Shown in pieces: positions 6,126-14,880 of a DNA stretch of 20,613 bases. The notes below the pieces were generated by a model, which was given only the letters and a program-made list of their open reading frames with translations, had not been told where the DNA came from and made no database searches. This DNA is from Sedimenticola sp. GTDB lineage: Bacteria; Pseudomonadota; Gammaproteobacteria; Chromatiales; Chromatiaceae. The stretch is taken from positions 1-20,613 of the forward strand of contig JAUXBK010000014.1 of NCBI GenBank assembly GCA_030619405.1, given 5' to 3'. Numbering within the stretch: position 1 is the first letter of the stretch; every line of letters begins with the position of its first letter. The translations under genes were made by a program, and so were the position numbers.

Positions 6126-8174
6126 TCAGTGTCTGCGGACATATTTCCGCATCAGTCCCGCGATATCCAGGATCAATGCGATCTTGCCATCGCCGGTAAT
6201 AGTGGCCCCCGCCATTCCGTCCAGTCCCTGCAACATCGCTCCCAGAGGTTTGATCACAACCTCTTCCTGACCTACCAGATAGTCGACCACCAGGCCAACC
6301 TGTATATTGCCGACGTTTACCACCACCACATGACCCATCTCGCTCTCCCCGACCTGTGCTGCAGTGCGAACCAGCCACTGGCGCAGATAGAAGAGGGGCA
6401 GTGCCCGCTCCCGTACCATGATGGTCAACTGACCGTCCACCATGTTGGTCCGGTTGAGGTCGAGATTGAATATCTCCACCACGCTGGCCAGAGGCAGCGC
6501 AAATGGCTGTTTGCCAAGAACCACCATCAATGTCGGCAGAATGGCCAGGGTAAGCGGCAGTTTGATGGTGATCCGGCTTCCCTTGCCCAGTTCCGAGTCG
6601 ATCTCCACCGTACCGTTGATCTGAGCAATACGGGTCTTCACCACATCCATACCCACCCCGCGGCCCGAGACATCCGAGATCTCGCTCTTGGTGGAAAAAC
6701 CGGGCTGGAATATCAGATTGTAGCAACCCCGGTCATCCAGGCGGGCTGCCGCCTCCTGATCCATCATGCCCCGCTTCACAGCCAGGCGGCGCAGCACGCC
6801 CGGATCCATTCCTTTGCCGTCGTCGGAGATGGAGAGCAGGATATGATCACCCTCCTGGGCGGCCGAGAGCACCACCCTGCCCCGTCGCGGTTTCCCAGCC
6901 CGCTCCCGCTCCTCTGGCGTTTCGATGCCGTGGTCCACCGCGTTACGCACCAGGTGGACCATGGGGTCGGACAGGGCCTCGACCAGGTTCTTGTCCAGAT
7001 CCGTATCCTCCCCATGCATCTCCAGGTCGATCTCTTTCTTCAGGCTGCGGGCCAGGTCACGCACCACTCTCGGAAACCGCCCGAAAATTTTCTTCAACGG
7101 CTGCATGCGGGTCTTCATCACCGCGTTCTGCAGATCCGCGGTGACCACGTCAAGATTGGATACCGCGGTGGCGACCTCTTCGTCACTCATTCTGGCCTTC
7201 AGGTTCGACAGCCGGTTCCGGACAAGTACCAGTTCCCCAACCATGTTCATGATTTCATCGAGGCGTGCGGTGTCCACCCGCACCGTGGTTTCCGCCACCG
7301 GAGCCGGAGTACGTTCTTTACCCTTACCTGCCTCCCGAGCTTTCCCCTTCTCTGCCGACCCTCTTTTCGGTGGCACGGCGTCTGCCACCGGTTTGTCCTC
7401 CGCGGCCGGTGCGGCGGCACACTTCCCACTGTCTGCGACGATCGGCTTGTCCTGTGCACCTGCAGATCCTGTCGTTACCTCACCACCCTGGGGAACACCG
7501 CCGTGCCTGCACTTGCCATGCAGATCGTCCAGCAGGGCCTCGAACTCATTTTCGGTTATTTCTCCGTTCTCCCCTGCGGCCATATCGGCGGTCGGCTGAT
7601 TCGGGGCTCCACTATGCTTTCCGGGCCCATGCAGTGCATCCAGCAACGCCTCGAACTCATCCTCGGTGATCGCATCCCCCTCCTCCGGGATCGCTGTGAC
7701 GCGATCACCGCTGCGCTCTTCCATCACCGTCTGGGGCGGCTCGGGTTCCGGTTCTGAAACCGTCTCCGCCTCCTCCCCACCCTGATCCGACACCGACAGC
7801 ACCTTCAGAACGGCCAGCAGCTCTGCGTCTGCAGGCACCGGTTCCTCCCCGGACTGAACCAGACTGAACATCTCGTTCACCACATCCAGCACCTGCAGCA
7901 CCTTATCCATCAACTGCACGTCCACCTGCCGCTGACCCTGGCGCAAAACGTTGAATACATCCTCGGCCCGGTGACACACCTCTACCAGTGGCTCGATACC
8001 GAGAAAACCCGCGCCACCCTTGATCGTGTGGAAACCACGAAAGACAGCGTTCAGCAGATCATAATCATCCGGTGTCTGTTCCAGGTCCAACAGCTGTTCA
8101 TTCAGCTGCTCCAGGATCTCACCGGCCTCGACCAGAAAGTCCTGCAGGATCTCGTCATCCATATCGATGAACAT
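6126..8174 (-). CDS. cheA: Chemotaxis histidine kinase CheA
   Basis: The 682-residue central kinase. The P1 phosphotransfer domain (about 1-105) has phospho-His49 in FHTIKGGAGFLG. The dimerisation domain P3 covers about 296-360 (VRVDTARLDEIMNMVGELVL). The ATPase P4 has the N box HLVRNAVDHGIE (407-418), G1 DDGKGMD (451-457), FQPGFSTK and G2 GRGVGMD (504-510). The CheW-like P5 covers about 540-682. Between P1 and P3 no canonical P2 is obvious. Instead the acidic linker carries the same motif twice: ITEDEFEALLDALHG (169-183) and ITENEFEALLDDLHG (206-220), followed by a low-complexity Ala/Lys region. The ATG at 8174 has GAGG about 9 bases upstream. It follows cheY directly, with no cheZ between. 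Confidence 0.96.
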   Translation of the reverse strand: MFIDMDDEILQDFLVEAGEILEQLNEQLLDLEQTPDDYDLLNAVFRGFHTIKGGAGFLGIEPLVEVCHRAEDVFNVLRQGQRQVDVQLMDKVLQVLDVVNEMFSLVQSGEEPVPADAELLAVLKVLSVSDQGGEEAETVSEPEPEPPQTVMEERSGDRVTAIPEEGDAITEDEFEALLDALHGPGKHSGAPNQPTADMAAGENGEITENEFEALLDDLHGKCRHGGVPQGGEVTTGSAGAQDKPIVADSGKCAAAPAAEDKPVADAVPPKRGSAEKGKAREAGKGKERTPAPVAETTVRVDTARLDEIMNMVGELVLVRNRLSNLKARMSDEEVATAVSNLDVVTADLQNAVMKTRMQPLKKIFGRFPRVVRDLARSLKKEIDLEMHGEDTDLDKNLVEALSDPMVHLVRNAVDHGIETPEERERAGKPRRGRVVLSAAQEGDHILLSISDDGKGMDPGVLRRLAVKRGMMDQEAAARLDDRGCYNLIFQPGFSTKSEISDVSGRGVGMDVVKTRIAQINGTVEIDSELGKGSRITIKLPLTLAILPTLMVVLGKQPFALPLASVVEIFNLDLNRTNMVDGQLTIMVRERALPLFYLRQWLVRTAAQVGESEMGHVVVVNVGNIQVGLVVDYLVGQEEVVIKPLGAMLQGLDGMAGATITGDGKIALILDIAGLMRKYVRRH

Positions 8175-8222
8175 AAGCCAGCCTCTATACCTTGTTCGTC
8201 GCTGCCAACAATCGCTTTTTGC

Positions 8223-8609
8223 TCAAGCCCCCACCCGCTCGAATATCTTGGCGATCTTCTCCTCCAGGGTCCCGGCAGTGAAAGGTTTCACCACATAGCC
8301 ATTCACCCCGGCCTGGGCCGCTTCGATAATCTGTTCCCGTTTCGACTCGGCCGTCACCATCAGTACCGGCAGTTTGGCCAGATTGACATCGGCACGCACC
8401 GCCTTGAGCAGATCGATCCCGGTCATCCCCGGCATGTTCCAGTCAGTAATGAGAAAATCGAAACTGCCGGACTGCAGCACCGGCAATGCCGTATTGCCAT
8501 CGTCCGCCTCATGGGTGTTGTTGAAGCCCAGGTCCCTGAGAAGATTTTTAATGATTCGCCGCATCGTGGAGAAATCATCCACCAACAGAATCTTCATGCT
8601 TTTATCCAA
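8223..8609 (-). CDS. cheY: Chemotaxis response regulator CheY
   Basis: A single-domain receiver of about 128 residues that, when phosphorylated by CheA, binds FliM at the switch. Visible are the acidic pair in LLVDDFSTMRRIIKNLLRDL, phospho-acceptor Asp56 (DFLITDWNMPGMTG), the Thr in VLMVTAES and the Lys in VVKPFT, all as in Pseudomonas and Vibrio CheY. The start is a choice. A TTG at 8607-8609 lies 6 bases after GGAGG and gives the DKSMKIL N-terminus often seen in relatives. The ATG at 8597 is 17 bases from that site, too far for a good start. The gene follows fliA after 48 bases. Confidence 0.93.
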   Translation of the reverse strand: MDKSMKILLVDDFSTMRRIIKNLLRDLGFNNTHEADDGNTALPVLQSGSFDFLITDWNMPGMTGIDLLKAVRADVNLAKLPVLMVTAESKREQIIEAAQAGVNGYVVKPFTAGTLEEKIAKIFERVGA

Positions 8610-8657
8610 GGCAACCTCCAAATTAGATGCCGTTGTTCATCTTTAACCTAGGTTCAA

Positions 8658-9398
8658 TCACACCTCTTCATCAGCGGCGAGCCAGTCCACCAGCCGCGAT
8701 CTCAAACGCAGGGTGGCCTGACTGTGAATCTGGCATACCCTCGATTCACTGACGCCCAGCACCTTCCCGATCTCCCGCAGGTTCAACTCTTCGTCGTAGT
8801 AGAGCGCAATCACCAGACGTTCCCGCTCCGGCAGGCCGGAGATCGCATCTGCCAGGGCTCGCTTGAAGGCATCCCGCTGCATTCCCTCGAACGGTCCGCT
8901 GATGGCCCCATTCGTTCGCTCCTGGGGCAGTTCACCCACTGCCTGCAGATCCTCCAGGCTGAAGATGCGGCATCCCGAGGTGTCCTGCAGTATCCGGTGG
9001 TAATCCTTCAGCGACAGATCGAGGGCGGCTGCAACCTCCACATCACGGGCATCACGCCCCTCGGTGTTCTCGATCTCCCGCATCGCCTCGGCCACCATCC
9101 TCGCCTTGCGGTGAACCGAGCGTGGCGTCCAGTCACTGCGCCTTATCTCATCCAGCATCGAACCCCGGATACGAATTCCCGCATAGGTCTCGAAACTGGC
9201 GCCCTGGCTCGGGTCATAGTTACGGCTCGCCTCCAGCAACCCGATCATCCCTGCTTGAATCAGATCCTCCACCTGCACGTTGGGCGGCAGTCTGTTCATC
9301 AGGTGATATGCAATCCGCTTTACCAGTGATGCATGCTGCATCACCATCTCATCGGAGCCCTTCTCCTGTACTGCCGTATAGGTTGCCAGTCCGTTCAC
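8658..9398 (-). CDS. fliA: Flagellar sigma factor FliA (sigma-28)
   Basis: The 246-residue sigma factor transcribes late flagellar and chemotaxis genes (flagellin, motor, chemoreceptors) once export of the anti-sigma FlgM begins. Region 2 includes LVKRIAYHLMNRLPP, VEDLIQAGMIGLLEA and FETYAGIRIRGSMLDEIRRS. Region 3 is near AAALDLSLKDYHRILQD. Region 4 has the helix-turn-helix NLREIGKVLGVSESRVCQIH. It starts at a GTG whose bases overlap the flhG stop (GTGA), with GAGGA just upstream. FlgM is not in the window. Confidence 0.95.
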   Translation of the reverse strand: MNGLATYTAVQEKGSDEMVMQHASLVKRIAYHLMNRLPPNVQVEDLIQAGMIGLLEASRNYDPSQGASFETYAGIRIRGSMLDEIRRSDWTPRSVHRKARMVAEAMREIENTEGRDARDVEVAAALDLSLKDYHRILQDTSGCRIFSLEDLQAVGELPQERTNGAISGPFEGMQRDAFKRALADAISGLPERERLVIALYYDEELNLREIGKVLGVSESRVCQIHSQATLRLRSRLVDWLAADEEV

Positions 9399-10282
9399 CG
9401 TCCTCTCCCCCCAGCGTGAGTCGTAAATTGAATGAGCCGCTCTACGAAGAACTGGAGTTGGCCACCAACCCCGTTGGGTATGGGCCAGTTATCGGCCTTC
9501 TTCGCCAGATTCTTGAATGTCTGTGCTGCACGGCTGCGCGGAAACGCCTGAACCACGGGTTTCTGGATCCGCACCGCTTTCCGCAGATTATCGTCATAAG
9601 GTATGCTGCCCATATAACTGAGCATCACGTCCAGGTAACGGTCCGTTACCCGGCACATCTTGTTGTACAGCGCCTGTCCCTCGCGGGCACTGCGCGCCAT
9701 GTTGGAGAGGATGCGAAAGCGGTCGATCCCGTACTCCCGGTTCAGCAGTTTTATCAGGGCGTAGGCATCGGTGATGGATGCCGGCTCGTCACAGACCACC
9801 ACCACCACCTCCTGGGCCGCACGGCTGAAACTGACCACCACATCCGATATCCCGGCCGCCGTGTCCACGATCAGGACATCCAGGTCGCTGTCCACGTCAC
9901 TGAAGGCGCGGATCAGCCCGGCATGCTCCGCCTCGCTCAGCTCCGTCATCTGCTGAACACCGGAGGCCGCCGGTACCACCCGGATACCCGAAGGGCCCTC
10001 GAGCAACACCTCATCCAGGGTGCGCTCTCCGCTCAACACATGGGAGAGGTCGTACTCCGGGTGCAGGCCAAGCACCACGTCGATGTTGGCCAGGCCCAGG
10101 TCTGCGTCCAGCACCATCACCCGTCGGCCCAGATCGGCCATGGCAACGGCCAGGTTGACAGAAACATTGGTCTTTCCTACTCCCCCCTTGCCACCGGTGA
10201 CCGCAATCACCCTGACCGGTGTGGGTTTGACCATGCGCCGCAGACCTGACGCCTGATCCATTGTCGATTCAACCATGAGCAT
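9395..10282 (-). CDS. flhG: Flagellar number regulator FlhG (FleN/MinD-like ATPase)
   Basis: A ParA/MinD-family ATPase that keeps flagellar number low at the pole. It acts on FlhF and, in Pseudomonas (as FleN), restrains the activator FleQ. The 295-residue frame has the deviant Walker A TGGKGGVGKTN (about 29-39), LDADLGLANIDVVLGL, IVDTAAGISD and DEPASITDAYALIKLLNRE. The N-terminal DQASGLRR stretch matches the DQAxxLR element by which FlhG stimulates the FlhF GTPase. Three ATGs are possible (10282, 10276, 10261). None has a strong ribosome site; the first has GGAGG 11 bases upstream and the last gives the most conserved N-terminus. The first overlaps the end of flhF by 14 bases. Confidence 0.94.
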   Translation of the reverse strand: MLMVESTMDQASGLRRMVKPTPVRVIAVTGGKGGVGKTNVSVNLAVAMADLGRRVMVLDADLGLANIDVVLGLHPEYDLSHVLSGERTLDEVLLEGPSGIRVVPAASGVQQMTELSEAEHAGLIRAFSDVDSDLDVLIVDTAAGISDVVVSFSRAAQEVVVVVCDEPASITDAYALIKLLNREYGIDRFRILSNMARSAREGQALYNKMCRVTDRYLDVMLSYMGSIPYDDNLRKAVRIQKPVVQAFPRSRAAQTFKNLAKKADNWPIPNGVGGQLQFFVERLIQFTTHAGGRGR

Positions 10283-11501
10283 CGGCTTGCGAGCCTCCCA
10301 GAGCCAGTGCCAGATACTCTTCGTTGTACTCCGCCTGCGCCTGCTCCCCCAGGTCGACGGCGCGGTTGACCAGGGTGTTGGGTCGCGCCAGATGGATATC
10401 CTCCGGCACCTTCTGCCCGTCGGTGAAGAACGCCAGCGGCAGCCTGCTGTGCACGATCGCGGAGAGCGCCCCGCCGAGCGATGCGGCCTCGTCCACCTTG
10501 GTCAGGATACAACCCTCGGGTTTGGCGGAACCGAAGGCCCTGATCGTCTGCTCCAGAGCGGACTGCTGGGTGGAAGCAGAGAGGGTCAGCAGACTGCGTG
10601 CCCGGCGCCTGCCTGTGTGCAGCAGGGCCAGCTGCTCACTGAGCCGGACATCCCGCTGACTCATCCCGGCGGTGTCCACCAGCACCAGGCGTTTGTCGGC
10701 CATTGCATTGAGGGTGATGCTCAACTCCTCCGGAGTCGAAGCAGAGCGTACCGGAACATCCAGGATACGGGCGTAGGTGTTCAACTGCTCCTGGGCGCCG
10801 ATGCGGTAACTGTCGGTAGAGACCAGCGCCAGGTGGCGATGACCGTAACGCAGTACGAAACGGGCGGCGAGTTTGGCCACCGTGGTGGTCTTGCCTACGC
10901 CGGTGGGGCCGATCAGGGCCACCACCCCGCCCTCTTCCAGCAGTGCCTCCCCGGCCATTGGCAGATCACCGGCCAGAAAATAGAGCGCCTTGCGCCACGC
11001 CTGATCCAGGCTTCCCGCATCTTCCACGCGGTCCACCAGCTGACGGCAGATGTCCGGGCTCAGGTCCAGTCCCATCAACCGTCGCAGCAACTCCTGACTC
11101 TGGGGGCGGCGATTGCCCATCTCCCGCCAGGTCAACTCCGACAGCTGGTTCTCCATCATCCGTCGCAGCGCCTTCATCTCCTGGCGCATCTCCACCAGCA
11201 CCGGATCCTGACTCCACTCAACCCTGGCGGACGCCGGCGCTGTGGTTGTCGGCGTTCTCCCGGCCGCAGAAAAGGCGGGGTGCGGTTGCGCCGGCTGTTC
11301 CCGCCGCCCCGTTTCCGGTCTCTCTTCGGCTGCAGCGCTCTGCTGTTCGAAGGCCGCCGGATCGTAATCCATGGCAGCCACCAGCTCGACACCCCCATCC
11401 ACCGGCTTATTGGAGAGAATGACCGCATCGGGGCCCAGTGTCTCGCGTACCTGGCGCAGCGCCTGGCGGATGTCTGCCGCAAAAAATCGTTTTATCTTCA
11501 T
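10269..11501 (-). CDS. flhF: Flagellar placement GTPase FlhF
   Basis: An SRP-type GTPase that directs assembly of the polar flagellum. The start at MKIKRFFAADIRQALRQVRE follows CTGGGG; an in-frame ATG 33 bases further up lacks family similarity. About 410 residues: a basic N-terminal B domain (1-60), a Pro/Ala/Arg-rich linker (about 60-95), the helical N domain, then the G domain. The G domain has G1 GPTGVGKTT (about 198-206), STDSYRIGAQEQL, LVDTAGMSQRD and TKVDEAASLGG. It overlaps flhG and lies 87 bases after flhA, a gap that holds a short hexamer repeat. Confidence 0.94.
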   Translation of the reverse strand: MKIKRFFAADIRQALRQVRETLGPDAVILSNKPVDGGVELVAAMDYDPAAFEQQSAAAEERPETGRREQPAQPHPAFSAAGRTPTTTAPASARVEWSQDPVLVEMRQEMKALRRMMENQLSELTWREMGNRRPQSQELLRRLMGLDLSPDICRQLVDRVEDAGSLDQAWRKALYFLAGDLPMAGEALLEEGGVVALIGPTGVGKTTTVAKLAARFVLRYGHRHLALVSTDSYRIGAQEQLNTYARILDVPVRSASTPEELSITLNAMADKRLVLVDTAGMSQRDVRLSEQLALLHTGRRRARSLLTLSASTQQSALEQTIRAFGSAKPEGCILTKVDEAASLGGALSAIVHSRLPLAFFTDGQKVPEDIHLARPNTLVNRAVDLGEQAQAEYNEEYLALALGGSQADAHG

Positions 11502-11540
11502 ACCCCAGTTTCCCGTGGTTTGGCCTGCGACCAATGAACT

Positions 11541-11558
11541 CTGATTCTGGTTCTGGTT
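11541..11558. repeat. Three tandem hexamers between flhA and flhF
   Basis: The plus strand reads CTGATT CTGGTT CTGGTT. The units lie in the 87-base flhA-flhF gap, about 40 bases before the flhF start. No hairpin or promoter is evident here. It may be simple slippage. Confidence 0.5.
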
Positions 11559-11588
11559 TCAATCTGTCCCCGATTCCGACCGGCCAGC

Positions 11589-13682
11589 TCAGGCCGTGGG
11601 ACCCGGTTTACCCACCGTTGCAACCACCTTGATCTGACGGTTGTCCGGTATCTCGTTGTAGGAGAGGACTCGCATCCCCGGCACGCTGTGTTTGGCAAAC
11701 CTCGCCAGCCAGGCCCTGATGGGGGCCGCCACCAGCAGTATGCTCTGCTGGCCCGCGATCTCCTGCTGGCTCGCGGTCTCGGACAGCGCCTGCTGCAGCT
11801 GCTCCGCCAACCCGGGCTCGAAGCCCATGCCCCCTTCATCCGAGGATTGTAGTGTTTGCTGCAATATCTGTTCCAATCCTGAATCCAACACGACAACTGG
11901 AATTTCTTCAGTCGGACCAACAAGTTGCTGAACAATGGTGCGGGAGAGAGCGACCCGGGTGACAGCGGTCAGGGCGGCAGGATCCTGACTCTGAGCCGCG
12001 TGCTCCGCCAAAGTTTCGGCGATCGTGCGGGTATCGCGGATCGGCACCTTCTCCTGCAGCAGATTCTGCAGAACCTTCAACAGCTGCCCCAGCGTGATGG
12101 TTTTGGGCACCAGATCCTCTACCAGCTTCGGCGCGTTCCGGCTCAAAAGATCCAGCAACTGCTGCACCTCTTCATGCCCCAGCAGTTCGTGGGCGTGGGA
12201 CTGCAGGATCTCGCTCAGGTGGGTTGCCACCACGGTGCTCGCGTCCACCACCGTATAGCCCAGGGTCTGGGCGTGGTCCCGTTGACCGGGGTCGATCCAG
12301 ACTGCATCCAGATCGAAAGCGGGGTCCTTGGTCTCGGTCCCCTGGAGGGTCCCGAACACCCGTCCCGGGTTGATGGCAAGGTCCCGATCGGGAAAGATCT
12401 CCGCCTCGCCGATGGCCACCCCGTGCAGAGAGATCCGGTAGGCGGTGGGGCTGAGATCCAGGTTGTCCCGGATATGCACCGGTTGGATCAGAAACCCCAG
12501 CTCCTGGGAGAGTTTCTTGCGCACCCCTTTGATCCGCTTCATCAACTGACCACCCTGGTTCCGGTCCACCAGCGGGATCAGCCGGTACCCCACCTCCAGA
12601 CCGATGATGTCCACCGGCTGGACATCGTCCCAGGTCAGCTCCTTCTGCTCGGCCGGTATCTCGGTCTCAGGCAGGGGGGGCTCCACCTGCTCTGCCTGCT
12701 GGTTTCGTTTGTAGATCCACCAGGCACCGCCTCCGGAAAGCGCGGCCAGGGATAGAAAGGCGAAATTGGGCATGCCGGGGATGGCCCCCATGATGCCCAG
12801 AACCACGGCCGCCACCATCAGCGCCTTCGGGGTGGAGAGGAGCTGACTCAACACCTGCCCCCCCATATCCTGGGAGGAGGCCACCCGGGTGACAATGATG
12901 GCGGCGGAGGTGGAGAGCAGCAGAGAAGGGATCTGGGCCACCAGCCCGTCACCGATGGTGAGCAGGGCGTAATAACGCAGCGCGGTGGAGAAATCCAGAT
13001 CGTGCTGGGCCATGCCGATGGCGAGCCCGCCAACGAGATTGATCACCAGAATCAAGATGCCGGCCACTGCATCACCCCGGACAAATTTACTGGCGCCATC
13101 CATGGCGCCGTAGAAATCCGCCTCCTGGGAAACCTCTTCACGCCGCTCCCGCGCCTCTTCCTGGGAGATGAGCCCCGCGTTCAGATCCGCATCGATGGCC
13201 ATCTGCTTGCCCGGCATGGCATCCAGGGTGAACCGGGCGCTCACCTCCGATACCCGACCGGCGCCTTTGGTGACCACCACAAAATTGATGATCACCAGGA
13301 TCAGGAAAACCACCAGGCCGACCGCATAGTTTCCGCCGATGACAAAGGCGCCAAACGCCTCGATCACCTTTCCCGCCGCATCCCCGCCTTCGTGCCCGTC
13401 CAGCAGCACCACCCGGGTGGAGGCGACATTGAGCGCCAGACGCAGCAGCGTGGCGATCAGCAGCAGACTGGGGAAGACGCTGAACTCCAGCGGCTTAAGG
13501 GTGTAGATCACCACCATCAGCACCACCAGGGAGAGAGCGATGTTGAAGGTGAAGAAGATGTCCAGTGCCAATGGTGGTAACGGCACCACCACCATGGCCA
13601 GCATCATCAGCAGGAGGAGCGGGGCTCCAAACCCCTTCACTCCGATCTCGCGTGCATTGTTCAGTATGGCGGTTGCGTCCAC
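11589..13682 (-). CDS. flhA: Flagellar export gate protein FlhA
   Basis: FlhA is the large inner-membrane component of the flagellar type III export gate. It uses the proton gradient and docks export substrates and chaperones. It has 697 residues: an N-terminal half (about 1-320) with eight expected membrane segments, and a cytoplasmic C-terminal docking domain. The highly conserved block between membrane segments is present (RFTLDAMPGKQMAIDADLNA, GLISQEEARERREEV, then GASKFVRGDAVAG). The C-terminal part includes VHIRDNLDLSPTAYRI, GYTVVDASTVVATHLSEIL and VPIRDTRTIAETLAEHA. The start codon is GTG, with GGAG 9 bases upstream. Full length for the family, with no frameshift seen. Confidence 0.96.
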   Translation of the reverse strand: MDATAILNNAREIGVKGFGAPLLLLMMLAMVVVPLPPLALDIFFTFNIALSLVVLMVVIYTLKPLEFSVFPSLLLIATLLRLALNVASTRVVLLDGHEGGDAAGKVIEAFGAFVIGGNYAVGLVVFLILVIINFVVVTKGAGRVSEVSARFTLDAMPGKQMAIDADLNAGLISQEEARERREEVSQEADFYGAMDGASKFVRGDAVAGILILVINLVGGLAIGMAQHDLDFSTALRYYALLTIGDGLVAQIPSLLLSTSAAIIVTRVASSQDMGGQVLSQLLSTPKALMVAAVVLGIMGAIPGMPNFAFLSLAALSGGGAWWIYKRNQQAEQVEPPLPETEIPAEQKELTWDDVQPVDIIGLEVGYRLIPLVDRNQGGQLMKRIKGVRKKLSQELGFLIQPVHIRDNLDLSPTAYRISLHGVAIGEAEIFPDRDLAINPGRVFGTLQGTETKDPAFDLDAVWIDPGQRDHAQTLGYTVVDASTVVATHLSEILQSHAHELLGHEEVQQLLDLLSRNAPKLVEDLVPKTITLGQLLKVLQNLLQEKVPIRDTRTIAETLAEHAAQSQDPAALTAVTRVALSRTIVQQLVGPTEEIPVVVLDSGLEQILQQTLQSSDEGGMGFEPGLAEQLQQALSETASQQEIAGQQSILLVAAPIRAWLARFAKHSVPGMRVLSYNEIPDNRQIKVVATVGKPGPTA

Positions 13683-13725
13683 GCTAAGGCTCCGTTTGCG
13701 CTGTTTCTTTCAATGCCGATCCTGA

Positions 13726-14877
13726 TCAGGCTTCTTCCGTTGCCGCGGGAATCTGCAACTCTGCCGGGATATCCAGCTGACCCATCGCCGGTGGTCTCGG
13801 GCCACCCTCGGAGTGGTAGACGCGCAACTGGAATACATAGGCCAGCAGTTTTGCCACCGCCAGGTAGAGACCGGCCGGGATGGTCTCGTTCAGCCGCGTG
13901 TGGGCATAGATTGCCCGCGCCAGCATCGGTGATTCCACTACCGGCACCTGATGCCCCCCGGCGACCCGGCGGATATTGGCGGCCACCAGATCCACACCCT
14001 TGGCCACCAGCCTCGGTGCCTGCATTCGCTCCTGGTCATAGCGTAACGCCACCGCATAGTGGGTCGGGTTGGTAACGATGACATCGGCCTTCGGCACCTC
14101 TTCCATCATCCGGCGCTGCGCCATCTCCCGTTGCAGGGAGCGGATACGCCCCTTCACTTCGGGCCGGCCCTCGGTCTCCTTCATCTCGTCCCGGATCTCC
14201 TGCCGGGTCATCTTCAGCTGGCGGTTGTGATCCCACAGCTGAAACGGCACATCGACCAGGGCGATCAGAATCATGGTCGAGGCGATGAGCACGAAGGACC
14301 AGCCCACCAGGCTGCCCATCTCATCCATGGCCGGACCCAGCTCCATCCGGCCCAGCCCGAGAAAACTGTCCAGCGAATGCCAGATGACCAGGGCGGTGAC
14401 ACCGCCGATGAGGAAAAACTTGGCCAGTGCCTTCAGCAGTTCTACCAGCCCTTTGGCGGAAAAGAGACGCTTCAACCCCTTCAGTGGGTTCAGCTTGCTG
14501 AGCTTGGGTGCAATGGATTCGGCACTGAAGGCCATGCCTCCGAGCACCACGGAGCTGCCGATCGCCACCACCGCCAGCAGCAGCATGAACGGCAACAGCA
14601 TCAGCAGCGCATCCTGCATGGCAGATGCCAGTCTGCGCACCATCGCAAAAGTATCGAACATGTCCGACCGCGGGATATTGAAGGCACCGCGCATGAGTTG
14701 TGACAGGGCGTCGCCCAGCCCGTCGCTCATGACCACCAGTGCCACCCCGCCGGCCAGGGTGATAGCCATGGTGTTCAGCTCCCGGGAACGGGCGATCTGT
14801 CCCTTGCGCCGCGCGTCCTGCAGCCGTTTCGGTGTTGGTTGTTCTGTTTTTTCCTGACCCTCTTCGTTCTCAGCCAT
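13726..14877 (-). CDS. flhB: Flagellar export switch protein FlhB
   Basis: FlhB controls the change from rod/hook to filament export by cutting itself in its cytoplasmic domain. The 383-residue protein has the typical N-terminus EKTEQPTPKRLQDARRKGQI, four membrane segments between about 35 and 210, and the cleavage motif NPTH at 270-273 in VTNPTHYAVALRYD. Conserved KGVDLVAANIR and ESPMLARAIY follow. The long helical connector (QEIRDEMKETEGRPEVKGRI) is intact. The ATG is preceded by GAGGTAACGG and lies 3 bases after the fliR stop. It ends 43 bases before flhA. Confidence 0.95.
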   Translation of the reverse strand: MAENEEGQEKTEQPTPKRLQDARRKGQIARSRELNTMAITLAGGVALVVMSDGLGDALSQLMRGAFNIPRSDMFDTFAMVRRLASAMQDALLMLLPFMLLLAVVAIGSSVVLGGMAFSAESIAPKLSKLNPLKGLKRLFSAKGLVELLKALAKFFLIGGVTALVIWHSLDSFLGLGRMELGPAMDEMGSLVGWSFVLIASTMILIALVDVPFQLWDHNRQLKMTRQEIRDEMKETEGRPEVKGRIRSLQREMAQRRMMEEVPKADVIVTNPTHYAVALRYDQERMQAPRLVAKGVDLVAANIRRVAGGHQVPVVESPMLARAIYAHTRLNETIPAGLYLAVAKLLAYVFQLRVYHSEGGPRPPAMGQLDIPAELQIPAATEEA

Positions 14878-14880
14878 CCG

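Noticed and set aside
6129..7757. Long plus-strand open frame of 542 codons inside cheA
   Set aside because: It is antisense to the clearly conserved kinase, rich in His, Gln and Arg as expected of a shadow frame in GC-rich DNA, and has no known motifs.
8622..8657. Sigma-28 promoter before cheY (TAAAG followed by GCATCTAA)
   Set aside because: The spacing is about 7 bases where 11 are needed, and the -10 match is poor. cheY follows fliA closely and is probably in the same transcript.
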